From: Beroe ovata
Lineage: Eukaryota; Ctenophora; Nuda; Beroida; Beroidae
Reading direction: 5' to 3'
NCBI GenBank assembly: GCA_946803715.1
Contig: CAMPET010000105.1
Coordinates: 175,892 to 225,941, forward strand
Length of the DNA: 50,050 nt
Shown here: positions 10,441 to 22,011 of the stretch, in pieces
Layout of the letters: the number at the start of each line of letters is the position of its first letter
How positions within the stretch are numbered: position 1 is the stretch's first letter
Translations under genes and position numbers: made by a program
Notes under the pieces: generated by a model
Told to the model about the DNA's origin: nothing
Database searches by the model: none
The model's input: the letters and a program-made list of their open reading frames with translations, nothing else

Positions 10441-10840
10441 TTTACGACTTTGAAGATTACCGAGCAAAATAAATAGGCCGGGCGCGCAGCGTGTACGTGT
10501 GCCCACTTACGTACGTCGTACACTAATACCTATGTTAAAAATTTCGTTTTGCATGTGCATGTGCACACGTTGCGCGCGCCCGGCGCGCTTGGCAATGTTA
10601 TATATGTAAGCATTTGTGATTTGCACAATGCACTTACGCTTTTTGCAAATTTAGCGCAATCCTTGATTTGATCAGGCGCGCGCGAAATTCAATTAGCCGA
10701 GGGATCGTTGCCGGCCGATGTTATCTGTCCACTGAAGGGCGAAGGCCGAACTATTTCGGCCTTCGATGAAGGCGCGCGCGCCGTGCGCAAGAAACAGTGG
10801 ACAAATAACATCCGACAAAGGGATCGAACTATTTTCGATT
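10441..10840. repeat. GC-rich interspersed foldback element, copy A
   Basis: About 400 bp rich in GCGCGC within AT-rich surroundings. The core, 10716-10814, is a long inverted repeat: GATGTTATCTGTCCACT on the left and AGTGGACAAATAACATC on the right pair at 16 of 17 positions. Inside lies a perfect 10-bp stem with a 4-base loop (GAAGGCCGAA at 10741, TTCGGCCTTC). The right part contains CGATGAAGGCGCGCGCGCC and GCAAGAAACAGTGGAC, which recur at 16.9 and 34.0 kb. This resembles a nonautonomous foldback or MITE-like family; no coding capacity is seen. Confidence 0.75.
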
Positions 10841-11253
10841 CATTATCGTATCAAAGATTAAATATGATAGACACAATCTCTAATTAGTCTCTGCATGACT
10901 GATATAGTTACTTGTTCTGAAAACAATGAATTGTTGTTATTGTCAGACCAAAATATAAAAAGAGCTTGTTCAATAATGAAAGGAGATATCTTATTACAAG
11001 AAGTAACCCTCTAACGAAACCTTATTAAAACCAGCTCCTATGAAACTATGACTTTTAGAGTTACCACTGGAGTTATATTGAAACTGCTGATAATGACCAG
11101 TATGCTCAGATGAAGTGATGAGCACAAAGTTCATTATCTGATTTGAAGGGGGTAGTTTTATAAATGTATGATCCGCCTAAGCTTATTTTGAAGTAGGACA
11201 GATATAAAAGATTGCAAATGTTGTTTCCACATTTATTTTGTCCCATTATAAGC
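10841..11253. other. AT-rich spacer
   Basis: No supported exon. Probably the 3' flank of the DNAL4 gene. Confidence 0.4.
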
Positions 11254-12281
11254 TCAAGCACACTTCCATAAACATATTGAATAACAACCAGCATGAAACA
11301 TGTATAAGAGGTTTCGTACTTCATAAGTTATCTCAAAACCGAATCCTTCTCCTACAACTGCATGCCAGGAAGGTCCAAACTTGGTGTCCATTGTTTGCTG
11401 AAGATGATGGATAATGTGAGATAATTATGTAACTATAAATAAATGTAAGAGGGCTTCTCTTTAAATGATATCTATAAATATATTGCTTGCTGTAATGGGA
11501 GTGGGGGAGAAATTGAGTTGGAGCTAGAGTCTTAGTTAGTGTCATGATCATGTTTAGATTTTTGATTAGGGCTATGGTTACACAGTATGATATAAGTTCT
11601 ATATGGGTCTAATGAGTTTACAGTGCTCTGGCACAAACCCTCACTCTGTGCTATTTGGAGTGTTACAGGCATTACCCTGGAATAGCTTGTTCCACTTAGT
11701 TCCAGCTCCTTGATAAAACTATATATTTTCCTTTAATCATTGACACTAGAAATTCTTGGACTGTTTCTGATACCAGCATTTGGAAGTTAATGGTTATCAT
11801 GACATGATAGAGAAGCTTTAAACTCATCAACACCACTAATTGCAATCAAATTTGAGATGTAAACCCATGTTAAGTGAGGAAGTGCCCCAACTCCCTGCAT
11901 ACATGGAGGAACTGAGTTTAACTTTGTTCAAAGTCGGGTAGGTAGTTAACTAATTATGGAGCCATTCACCATTCATTACAACAGGCAAACGTCATATGAT
12001 GACAAATTACCTTAAGCATTTGAGCAGCTGCCTCCAGATTATCAGGGAACTTGTCACATGCAGTAACTGCTGTGTCAACGGCCTCAGATAACATTTCATC
12101 ATCCATATCTAAGAAATATGAAAGTATGATCATTGCTCATAGAAGAAGATGAGCAGAAAACTTCAAGTGGTTCAAGTGATAATTGATTTGTACCTGTGTT
12201 CCTGACTAATGAGTAGGCGTGAAGACGTTTGTAGTCAGGTTCATTGCTTTCTGGTGCTGGGGCAGCTTCCACATCCGCCAT
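11254..12281 (-). CDS. DNAL4: Dynein axonemal light chain 4 (three exons)
   Basis: Exons 12281-12194, 12108-12011 and 11397-11254 join in phase to a protein of about 109 residues (human DNAL4 has 105). Exon 1 gives the family-specific DYKRLHAYSLVR, against DYKRLQTFPLVR in human. Exon 2 gives the helix DEMLSEAVDTAVTACDKF. Exon 3 gives KFGPSWHAVVGEGFGFEITY and the terminal WKCA. The LC8-like fold dimerises and binds dynein intermediate chains or other short peptides in cilia. The GFGFEI string and the EPDYKRL start separate DNAL4 from DYNLL1. The start MADVEAAP at 12281 fits the usual length; an in-frame Met six codons upstream is possible. Residues FHAGCYS replace the usual YFGGTLA before the last strand, a mild oddity. 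Confidence 0.95.
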
Positions 12282-12610
12282 ATTTGCTGGTATTGGCAAT
12301 TTAGAGTAATTCCCCTGATTTATAAGGTAAGCAATGGATTCAAGTGCATAAGTTGAATAGATGAAACATTAAACTTCAATTGGTCAAGGTTTATCAGATC
12401 AAAATTCCTAAGACTCCTATGTGAACAGTAGCTAGGTAGAACAGAAAATATACAACCTCAAATGTACATTAGTTCAACTGATCTGTAAAAGTAGTAAGCT
12501 AGAATCAAGCGAAATCAATGGTCTACTTGTTAGTCTGTTGACATAGCTATGCTTAATGAATAAGTTTCTTGTTGCTAGTGTACATGTCGTGTTTTACTTA
12601 TCTTCTCAGC

Positions 12611-12655
12611 ATGTCACGTGGGCTCCTTTGTCTCGTGATCAAACACGTGATGGAG
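12611..12655 (+). CDS. Possible 15-codon start exon, tentative
   Basis: ATG TCA CGT ... GAG is followed by a good GTAAGC donor and encodes MSRGLLCLVIKHVME. It contains two CACGTG words. It could be a 5' exon of the copper transporter gene or of an undetected gene, or simply E-box-rich promoter DNA. The copper transporter model is complete without it. Confidence 0.2.
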
Positions 12656-13505
12656 GTAAGCATTGCTTGCAAACTCTGTGTACTATAATGTGCGACTATT
12701 ATAGATACTATCGTTTCAGATAGTGACTGAAGGAGTGAACAATGAGTGTGATAAATTCTGTTATGTATAAATTCTATTTCATGAATAAATTGTCATGATC
12801 ATAGTCCAAGAAACGGCTCATTTTACAATACTGAGAAATGTTCATGATCCTCTTATTCTGTAATACGATCAGTTTGATTTGCTCAGGATTGGGGTACACG
12901 ACTTTTCAAAAGTACCTACAGCGTTGGACGCTGGTGATCATTTTTGCGTGACTTTTTCTCTAGAATTGCGTGACTATAATTCCATAGAAATATGAATATT
13001 CATTTAACCTGTAACCTCACCTCTCTCTCTCCTTGGAACTCAGCCCTCAGGAATGGAATAGACTGAAGCCTTTCAGAAATTAGTATTCTGTATTCTGATA
13101 GTGATGTTACAGAATGTGCGTTTTATTGGCTATCACCATTAACCACTTAATCCAGTTAGCCAGATGTTACCGTTGTATTTGAACACTGTACGCTTTCGAG
13201 ATGCGTTTTCTTTGTTTCACTTTTAACATAGAACGCCATCGTTACTTGCGAGTTCAGATATTACAGTTCCGCGAATAATTTACATGCTTCTACCGAATAT
13301 AGTTGCAGTGGTATTAGCTGCGAATATTTCTTGCCGCGCTTGCAGTTTTCCATAAATTCCGCTCATTTCTTGTCTTGTATAATTTTCCGCTACATGTTGC
13401 AGCTAAATCGGGCACGAGCTTTCTGGAAATTACTTTCTTGCTTTTGCTGCCATTTGCAAATAATTCCCCTGATGACACTTTCTCTCCTTAGCTAGGTCAA
13501 GGACA
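12656..13505. other. Spacer upstream of the copper transporter
   Basis: Contains a pyrimidine-rich tract near 13020-13035. No other exon is supported. It should hold the copper transporter promoter and 5' UTR. Confidence 0.4.
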
Positions 13506-16220
13506 ATGAACGCAAGTCACGTTCATATGCATGATGGTGAGAAGACAGTTTTATTACAGTTTTTAAACGACAGTTTTCTGTGACCCACTATGTGGTTGTG
13601 CTGCACTATGAATATTACCAGGTGGAATGATGGGTGATGGTGCTATGCAGAACACTGGCGACAGTATGTCTGGCATGTCAGGTGGCAATGAAGGTGTGCC
13701 CGACAGTGGTACCCATATGATGATGATGGATGGTCACATGATGCCTGTGGATAACAGCATCGCTATGATGATGATGCAGATGACCTTCTATGCTGGAGTA
13801 GATGTGACTGTCCTTATCAACCAGTGGAAGGTTATTCCTTATCCTTTGCAAAGATATCTATCTATATTATAATTTGGTTGTTTGTTTGTATTTATTTATG
13901 TCCGTCACTAAATGCACGTGCTGATTTTGAAGTTAAAGTGCGCGTTGCCATGGATACGTGCTACTACTGTAATAATAGTGAACTGGGAGCTCATTTCTGA
14001 TGATGGTGCTTTGATTACGTTTTACTTTTTAGTTTTCGTTGCAATGGGATGAATGCAAGTGGGTTCTGATTCGAGCAACGGTCAAATTTTTTCTTGAGTT
14101 GTTGCTTCTGCTCTGCAGTTATTCTTTTCGACTCATGGTCAAAATACGATGTTATTTTCAATAACAATACGCTACGCAAATTGAAACGATTAACGAAAGT
14201 CAGACAACTGGGCAAGCACCATTTTCTGTGCTTATTCGAAGAAATGGCCGAACGAATTGTGATCATTTTTTGAGGTGTGATCAAGTGCTCCTTCATAAAA
14301 TCATTGGTTCAAATTAGTACGTTGGATTTTGATCACAGGTCATGTTTAGCTGTCGTTCTAAAGTAACGGCCTGGTGTCTTTCCAATGGGTAGTGTAACAC
14401 GTCCACTTGGCGGGTTTTCTAGTGAATTATAAACTTTGTGCTGCGCGTTGGCAATAGTGTAAAAATTATATATTTTCAGACGAGTAATGTTCAAGAATTG
14501 GTCGGAACTGCCATATTCTGGGCTCTAATTGCGTTTCTGCACCAAGCAACGAAACGAGTGCGCAGGGTTATTGCAAGGTATTGCTATGTAACGGTATAAC
14601 CAGCTAGACTTTCAGCGGCCTATGCTTCTCGAATCTCTAGAACTCCCTTTACTTTCATTACTGCCCACTCTAAACGTTATTCAGTGTACACTGTACAGTG
14701 TACAGTGTGCACGTACATTGTTTATTGCATATCATTATCTATTGTTCCTACCTATTGGATTAATATCTCGATCCCATTTACACACAAGTCACCTACAACA
14801 TACATATCACACCACGTATCTAACCGGACATTTCGCCAGACGGTACGCGGCTAAGACATCCGATTCACGGCGTTCAGGAGGGTTCACTGCCCTGCAGGAG
14901 GAAAACTCTCCCAATATGGCAAACACTGAGATAGTTCAGGTGAGAGAAGTGAGGGGTGAGCTGGGTACTGGGTAGTCGGTCTCTCGACCAAACTGGACAT
15001 TTGGCCCAACAATCTGTATTAAAATTAGCGGTAATCTTGCCTAACTGAACATCTGGCCAGATGAAGAGAGGGGTGGGGTAAGGGGTGAGGAATGAGGATG
15101 GGGGTAAGAGTTGAGAGACACGTGTTTTCCTGCTGACACGTCAATATTCATTAACCCTCGCACTGTTTTTCCCGTCTATTCCCGTAATGGTGAATTTATA
15201 TGTCTTATCTTAATTCAATTATAATTGGCTTGATAATATGTCAATATGAGAGTATCCTTGTTTTCCTACTTCCGACACTTCTGGGTTTCTTTACAGTGTT
15301 ATCAGTGTTTAGTTGATAACACTGTTTAGAGAGGTCGTGTTACTTGGTATCGCTATGCAGAATTAATTCCACTGAAAATTGATATTCATTCCATGTAAAA
15401 TACCATCCAAGATCAGGTCTTCACGTATTCGTGGTGTCGGCGTACAGTGTGGTGTCAGTGTACAGAGTGGTGTCAGATTATCCAATGATGTCAGCGTACC
15501 GAGTGGTGTCAGCGTAAAAAGATAAAGTCGTGTCAGCGTACCGAGTGGTGTCAGCGTTCAGATTCGTGTAAGCGTACGGAATGGTGTCAGAGTATCCATT
15601 GGTGTCAGCGTACAGAGTGGTGTCAGCGTATATCGTGGTGTTAGCGTACAGAGTGGTGTCAGCGCGCAGAGTGGTGTCAGCGTTAATAATGGTGTCAGCG
15701 TATATAGTGGTGTCAGCGTATATAGTGGTGTCAGCATATACAGTGGTGTCAGCGCGCACGGTGGCGTCAGCGTGTTTTTGACCTGGTGCTGCATTGGTCA
15801 CATGACTTATCGCTCTCAGGGATCGGCTTTTCGGTACAAAGTGGAGTTGCATCTCATCCAATCTCTATTCCAGTTATTTCAGACCACTACCTCCTTCATA
15901 CTTATGTGAGTAGAGTGTAGGAATGAACCCACGATTTCAAATACCAGAATAAGGTATTCTGCCATTGTGGACGTGATTCAATATTATGAGAGAGAGCTAA
16001 ATTGCCGTACACAATAATCGACTCACTATAATATACATCCCAATATTCGTATAATGTATCCGTAAACAAGACCCCGACTGTTATATTGATATATTTCAGG
16101 CTGGTATTCATGACGTACAATGTATGGCTTGCAGTAGCTATCGTGATTGGTGATACCCTTGGCTACATAGCCTTCTCTTTCGACATTGAATACGATACTA
16201 ATGACTCATGCTGTGGATAG
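13506..16220 (+). CDS. CTR-type high-affinity copper transporter (six exons)
   Basis: Six exons (13506-13536, 13622-13830, 14480-14577, 14840-14939, 15820-15905, 16100-16220) join in phase to 214 residues; human CTR1 (SLC31A1) has 190. The extracellular N-terminus is Met/His-rich, with runs such as THMMMMDGHMM and the canonical MMMMQMTFY before TM1. TM1 is EIVGTA-like (QELVGTAIFWALIAFLH). A basic cytosolic loop follows. TM2, HLIQSLFQLFQTTTSFILML, carries the selectivity motif MxxxM (Met175/Met179). TM3 has GxxxG (Gly192/Gly196). The C-terminal CC near the end matches the cysteine-containing tail of CTR proteins. It imports Cu(I) at the plasma membrane as a trimer. Intron 4 holds an 18-bp minisatellite ending about 45 bp before exon 5. 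Confidence 0.95.
15429..15775. repeat. 18-bp minisatellite in the copper transporter intron
   Basis: About 19 imperfect copies of GTGGTGTCAGCGTATATA, with variants CGTACAGA and CGCGCAGA. Because 18 is divisible by three, every copy is open in the same frame. This makes long repetitive frames on both strands (Ala-Asp-Thr-Thr-x-Tyr on the minus strand), which I do not regard as genes. The same AGTGGTGTCA word recurs near 26.9 and 35.8 kb. Confidence 0.95.
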
Positions 16221-16790
16221 GACAACCTAGTAGTTTACATTATGTTAACATGTTGTAAACATGGTGTTTACGCGTTGTTAACAAGGTAACAAGGCATATG
16301 TATGTCTTAGTAATAGTGAAATACTTTACTACCTAATCAAGAGGTGATAAGTGATCAAGTATTTCATGAAATCAATGTTAAATCAACGATATGAAATCAA
16401 CTTTTAATGTCGAACAGTGAATGACTTGATGTACACGTCATGATTTATTTCATTGATTTTCTTGATATTTGAATTTTATACTGCAGTGCAGTCTGGCATT
16501 ATTTCTAGCATTTTATGTTTATCAGCCGAACGATTTCATTTATACTGTAAATGCGTTTCTTGCTTCTTCTTAGCCTTCTGATTGCAACAGTTGCAAGTTT
16601 TTAGACAACATTTCGGTTTTCGCTTCATTCGTGTGCAGTTGAATAGATAAGTGTTGTATTGATTCTTACACAGTATGTCTCATGATCATGATTTTTCATA
16701 ACAATGTTGAGTATCATGTCTATATCGAGATGAAGGTGAAGATCGCCAGATTGAAGGGGGATGATCATGTTTTCTGAGGACGGAAAACCT
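16221..16790. other. AT-rich spacer
   Basis: No supported exon. Short GTTAACA/TGTTTAC-type near-repeats occur around 16240-16290. Confidence 0.4.
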
Positions 16791-16794
16791 GTCA

Positions 16795-17210
16795 GTCCGG
16801 TCCGGCAGTCACCGTGTAAATTTTGGTTTGCGTGCGGCGCGATGACAAATTCCCATGATGTACGTGCTTCAAATACGCAATGGCGCGCCGCGCATTATTT
16901 ATTTTGCGCGCGGCCCGAAAAATAAGATAACCTTAAATACGCATACACTTGTCAGATGTTACCTGACCTGTTTCTCGCGCGCCTTCATCGATGAAGGCGC
17001 GCGCGCCGCGCGCGAGAAACTGAGGTCAGATAAAATCTGACAAGCATACACGTAAAGTCGCCGAACACACTATAGGCACCCCCGGCACTGCCATTCGCGA
17101 AATTCGGCGTTCGCGCGCGACGTATATGTATGATGAATGATTTGCACGCATCGACTAAATTTTGATGTCAATCGCGCGCCGCGCATTCGAAGATTCTTTG
17201 TCGACATTGA
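16795..17210. repeat. GC-rich interspersed foldback element, copy B
   Basis: GCGCGC-rich block with an inverted-repeat core at 16948-17044. The outer arms are CTTGTCAGATGTTACCTGACC on the left and GGTCAGATAAAATCTGACAAG on the right. Inside, 16979-17000 is a perfect 22-bp palindrome centred on ATCGAT. The stretch CGATGAAGGCGCGCGCGCC is identical to copy A. Flanking GCGCGCCGCGCATT occurs on both sides. No protein is encoded. Confidence 0.75.
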
Positions 17211-19035
17211 TTGATGATTCAGATGAAAAATTGTAAAAATAAGAGATCCATAGAATTTGCTATAAGATTTTTATTTTGTATTCCCTAAAATTGGTTCACT
17301 CAAATGTTTCATCAGTTTGAACCATTGCAATATTGCATATTGAGATGAATCATCTCAATTTTAATCTCAATTTTCATCTCAATTTTCATCTCAGATGTAG
17401 TATTACTTGAAAGTGAATACATCTTTGATTGTAGATACTTATACTTCTTACACATTTCTAGTTCTACTCTACAACTGATACTTCTTGCTAAATGCTCCTT
17501 GATTCATTTTAAAATCATGTTTAATGATGAATTGTTCTTATCAGTGGCAAATGTTTCAAGTCAGTGCTCTGTTAGACAAGTGAAGGGATCAGCCATGAAC
17601 CATCAATGTAGATAGGTGAGTGCAATATTGTATCAGTCTATGTTTAAGATTGTATCTTGTTCAAAGTTTGGTTGTCAAGTACTGGAGTATAATGACAGTG
17701 TTTCATAGTCACTGGTTCAAGAGAAAAGTTAGATACTTAATCTTTGACAACACATTGAGTATCAAAAACTGAAGATGAAACATTGTTCCTTTTTAGGCTT
17801 TATGTTCTGTCTCTTGAAACCAATGTCAAATGCTGAGTTGTACTTTTTGCATCCAACTTATCTTTGCCCCTTATATAACTTCCCCACCCTCTTCATCCAA
17901 CTTTCCCCTCCCTCCTCATCTGACCTTTCACTCTGCCTACTGATCCAATACTTCACCTTCTCACTTCCTTCCACATCCAGGTTCTCCCTCTTCCTTCTCA
18001 TCCAACTCCTTGCACCCTTATTCAATTCAATTCAAATGTTTTCTCCCTCATTGTACAAATTCTCCATTCCCTTCAGGCCTCATCCAACTGACCCCTCCCT
18101 CTTCACCAATCACCCAGCTGCTCCAACCTCTATTCCCACTTCTCATCTCCCTCATNTGACAACACTTTTGATCTACAATTCTAATTAACTGCATTCAATT
18201 GTCACAGACTAGAGTCAAGATTTCAATTTCAGTCATATAGTATGCAAGAGCTGACAATTCATGTGACCAGGAGCATAATTTCTTGTTTAGCTCCACAACG
18301 CTTTTTGCTGAAAATCGCTCAGCTTGGAGAACTGCAAAGGTTATTCAAGACTCACTTTGTACTGTATTGTGTTTTGTAATTTTGAGATACATTAGACTAG
18401 ATTCAATTCAATTGTGGACTCAATTAGAGTTGTTTCATGTCAAAAATATTCAATTCAACTCAAATCTCAATTCGATTCTATTGCAGTGAATAGGTAGTAT
18501 AGACTTTGCACAATGGTCAGGAGGTCCTCTATGAAACTGACTTAAATCAAAAAAAACTGACTTAAGTCAACATTCAATTGCAAATTAACACTACATTTTT
18601 GACTTAAGTAAATACTTAGTCTTGAGTTAGTTTCGGAAAGGACCCTCAGGTCACCAAGTCACAATTCAATAGGATTGCAATATATTTTGGAATGAACAAT
18701 AAATTTAGATCTAACCTAACAATAAATTTAGATCTAATCATTGAATGTCAACTAATTATTAAAACTTATCAGGTTGTTCCTAGATGACCAGATTTATGAT
18801 CTTGAAAGAAAGGATGTTCATATTATTGGCTTTGGCAAAGCTACCATTGAAATGTTTCTTCATTTCAAGATGTAAGGAGTGGTTTTTAGTTTTCATTATT
18901 ATAGCATTTATCACTCTTCATGGCACCTATGATTGGTCTTTCACTTCATGTCACAACTACAAGAATGTTATTATAAGACAATCTGGAATAATCTAATAAT
19001 ATATGCTACAACATTTGGGATATATGATATTTTGA
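17211..19035. other. Long AT-rich spacer with simple repeats
   Basis: No supported gene. It contains ATCTCAATTTTCATCTC repeats at about 17340-17395, a long CT-rich stretch at 17860-18150, a TTCAATTCAA-rich patch at about 18390-18480, and a 21-bp tandem duplication (AATAAATTTAGATCTAA) at about 18698-18737. Frames across these are low-complexity. Confidence 0.5.
17860..18150. repeat. Degenerate CT-rich satellite
   Basis: Imperfect units resembling CTCATCCAACTNNCCCCTCCCTCTTC, strongly pyrimidine-biased on the plus strand. It contains one ambiguous base (18156 lies just beyond). The frame running through it is rich in Ser, Leu, Pro and Phe and has no domain. Confidence 0.6.
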
Positions 19036-20479
19036 TCAATCTGTATCTGAGTTGTAAGAATCTGGATTGAATGTAGTGCTTAAAATAGTATACCTGCTTC
19101 TATACCTTATAATAGATACCAGCAAAGAGACGCCACATAAAAGTGCCAGGATTCCCCAAAATACTCCTGCTTTACAGAAATCTTCTTTGACAAGCTGGTC
19201 AATAAACCCTGCTAGATAGGCACCACATGCATATGAAAGACCATTTCCAGCTATCCAGAGAGAAGACATGGTGTGCTTTTGGCTATCACTTGGTGACTTG
19301 TTTTGTGCTGTTGTATAGAGGTACACCATAGCAGGTGTGGTGTTGATTGTGCTATAAGCATCAGACATTCCAATGATGCATAAGAGTGGGTACAGAATGT
19401 AATGCATGGCTGACACCCATGAAGCTGATGCATTCTTAGGTGGGAATATGAGGAATGCTGCTAAAGCATCAAGAATACAGCACATAAACAAATAGTAAAG
19501 AATCCTCTTGCTATTCTGTTCACAAAAGAATGTTATTATGATGTTGACTATTGCTATTGATATCATCATGATGAAAAGAGGAAAACTTGCTTCAATCACT
19601 GAAAATCCAAGGCTGGCTACTGCAAAGTGAGGCAAAGTAAGTTGAAGATAACTCAGATAAGCTGTCAACACATAAGACTGTGCAAGTGGAATGTAGCATC
19701 TTATAGGTAGTGAACTCCCACATAAATTACTGTCATCATCGTCAAACTTATAGTCGAAATCCTTGATATTGAATATGATGTGAGCTACAAAAGACAAGAT
19801 GCATGCAATGGCTCCAAATATGTAGAGAGGTGGTGAATATCCCCCTAATGAATGGTAAATGACATTGGCCAGAACTGGGACGACCCCATGAGGTAGTACA
19901 GCACCCAGGTAGTAAGTACCGTTTACCTTGCCCATGTCATCCCTAAAATAAGCTGATCCTAAACAAAGGCTACTCAGTGTTACTGAGCTCATGAGACCCC
20001 CTTGGACTGCTTGTAGTAGGCACGTCAAAACTTGGAAGGTTATTTTGTGGCTATGAGACACCTCTGTTGAATCCATGAGTAGAGTGTACGTCAGGGCTGC
20101 AAGACCTAAGCAAATGCCATGTCCATACAATCCCAGGAGGATGACAGATCGGGCAGAAACACACTTCAGCACGGCTTTGTTGAGAAAACCCATCATCACA
20201 TAGCCGATAATGTAATTAGCTTTGAACAGTCCATAAACAAAACCTGAAAAATTGGGGCATGAGTGTTTGTTTTTGGTTGAGAACTCTTATTTCGAACAAA
20301 CAAGAGTTTTTCTTACCTGATATCTCGTTGTCAGATGCAAAGATGGCCAGATACCCGTCCCTGGCACTAAAACATGTGTTCGTTATGAAGCAGCAGAGTG
20401 CGATCAGAAACAAGGCCCAGTTTTTCTCTGATTTTTTCGGGAATAAGGTGACCTTTTCTGCTGGGGTCCGTGTTGTCAT
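19036..20479 (-). CDS. MFS transporter, SLC18/SLC18B1-like (two exons)
   Basis: Exons 20479-20317 and 20243-19036 join in phase to about 456 residues, the usual MFS size. About 12 hydrophobic spans are visible. The N-terminus (MTTRTPAEKV...) leads into TM1 WALFLIALCCFITNTCF. The half with LLQAVQGGLMSSVTLSSLCL, then DDMGKVNGTYYLGAVLPHGV, then LGGYSPPLYIFGAIACIL matches the RxxQGxxxA / GKVxGxxxxxxxxGxxxGP / GGYxxPF pattern of vesicular amine-type (SLC18, SLC18B1) carriers. An acidic cytosolic loop (DFDYKFDDDDSNLCG) separates the halves. The usual MFS motif A is not recognisable after TM2, so the family is confident but the subfamily and substrate are not. No neighbour suggests a substrate. Confidence 0.82.
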
Positions 20480-22011
20480 GTTTCAGCAGGTCTAACAGCA
20501 ACACATCGACTATAAAAAGAATGATCTTATTATGGAGTGTTCTGTTGTTTTCACTGCAGAATTTAATATATGAAAGGTTCTGTATTGTAAGAGAGACAAA
20601 GCGAAAAGATGGAACAAGTGAAAGTGAAAAAGCCTACTCTGTTCTATTTAAGATGTGATATTTGAAATATGCTTTATGCTTCACCAGCGCGTGTAATAAT
20701 GAAACCACCATTATTTACTACTGCGTAGGATTGGTACTGTCATCCTAGATAACAATGAGAACTTTTTATTACAACTGGGCCAAGACAGACTTTGAGTCGG
20801 CGAGTCGCGCTACGGAAAAAGGCAGTTGAGTTAAGTGGCAGCTCTATAAAAGTGGTAATGAGCACACCGAATGGGGGTGTGACTAGCTTCTCACCTGCGA
20901 TGGGGGTTTGTAGAATAATTAAGAACACTTAGGTTTGTTATTATAAAGAAAACTCAAGTTTGTAGCTGGAGCGCGAGTGCATCATTTTGCACGTGGCTGA
21001 GTGATGGGAAATCGCACACGTGCAACACTCTGCACCTGATTCTCGATAACCCCACCTGGATTTTAATTCATCAGGGGGAATGGGTAATTGTCACAGTAAA
21101 ACTGATGTGTGCGACGTGCGTCAATGATTATAACCAACTATAATTGTGAAACACCTGGAAATTATTGCTGATAGATAGTGGTGAATAACCTCCATCTTAA
21201 AACCCTTTTCAATGAAAACGATGCTTTGTTTCTATAATTCATAATATAGATGACTTTAATTCCGAGAAAACAGTCAACTTCACAATAAATTCATCAAACT
21301 TGAACCAAATGAACCCAATAAAGCAATAACAATGAGCCCAATAACAACAATGGACGGATGATGTATTGATTATTACCTAAAGGTATGGGACAGGGGTTGT
21401 CGGTTGAGTGGTCTATGAGGGCGTTATCTAGACAGTACCACGGATATAGGTACTACAGCACTGATAACGGTATTCGTGCTATTTCACCCGGTAAAGCTAC
21501 CTACAGTACCTATCAGAATACAAGAGACAATTGCCATGATAGGAATTTGGTATCTAGATATGGATGAGATACGGTTTTTGCAGTGCAAAAACTTGTTTAG
21601 ATTCAAAGATACACGTATTTGACGTTGTGAAACATTGGTAACTGTTCCATATATACCATTGTAATACACAGGGCCCAACCTTTTTCTTCACATCAGGCTA
21701 CTTGGGAACAAGATACAGAGAAGCTTCCTTTCTGTTCCGTATTCTACACCCTTCAACCATGCCATAGATACAGATCCTTCTTGCACCGTGAGTAGTTCGT
21801 AACACCATGTATGCATGTTCGCTAAAAACCGGACTAAAACCAGAAGTGATTACCTGTTATGTCTGTCGAGAAGATTGCGGAACAGACCAATTACTCATCC
21901 ATGGTAAATTGAACACCGGGTTTGATCGTAGGAGACCTGGAATCAAATATTCGCACGTGTGCAATGTTGACGTGATATTCGCACGTGCACATCTAAACAC
22001 GTGTCCCCCAG
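20480..22011. other. Spacer and unresolved 5' part of the glycerate kinase gene
   Basis: The N-terminal exons expected for glycerate kinase (about 120 residues) should lie here, but I could not identify them. CACGTG-type words are dense at 21950-22000. Only short frames are open. Confidence 0.4.

Noticed and set aside
10441-10840. CpG-island promoter
   Set aside because: The GC content comes from palindromic GCGCGC runs shared with two other loci, and no gene start is adjacent.
15478-15861. Long minus-strand frame with Ala-Asp-Thr-Thr repeats
   Set aside because: It is the 18-bp minisatellite read in frame; all frames on both strands stay open and it overlaps intron and exon 5 of the copper transporter.
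17775-18188. 137-codon frame rich in Ser, Pro, Leu and Phe
   Set aside because: Low-complexity CT-rich repeat with no domain or splice support.
20740-20928. 62-codon minus-strand frame
   Set aside because: No homology, splice signals or conserved features that I can see.
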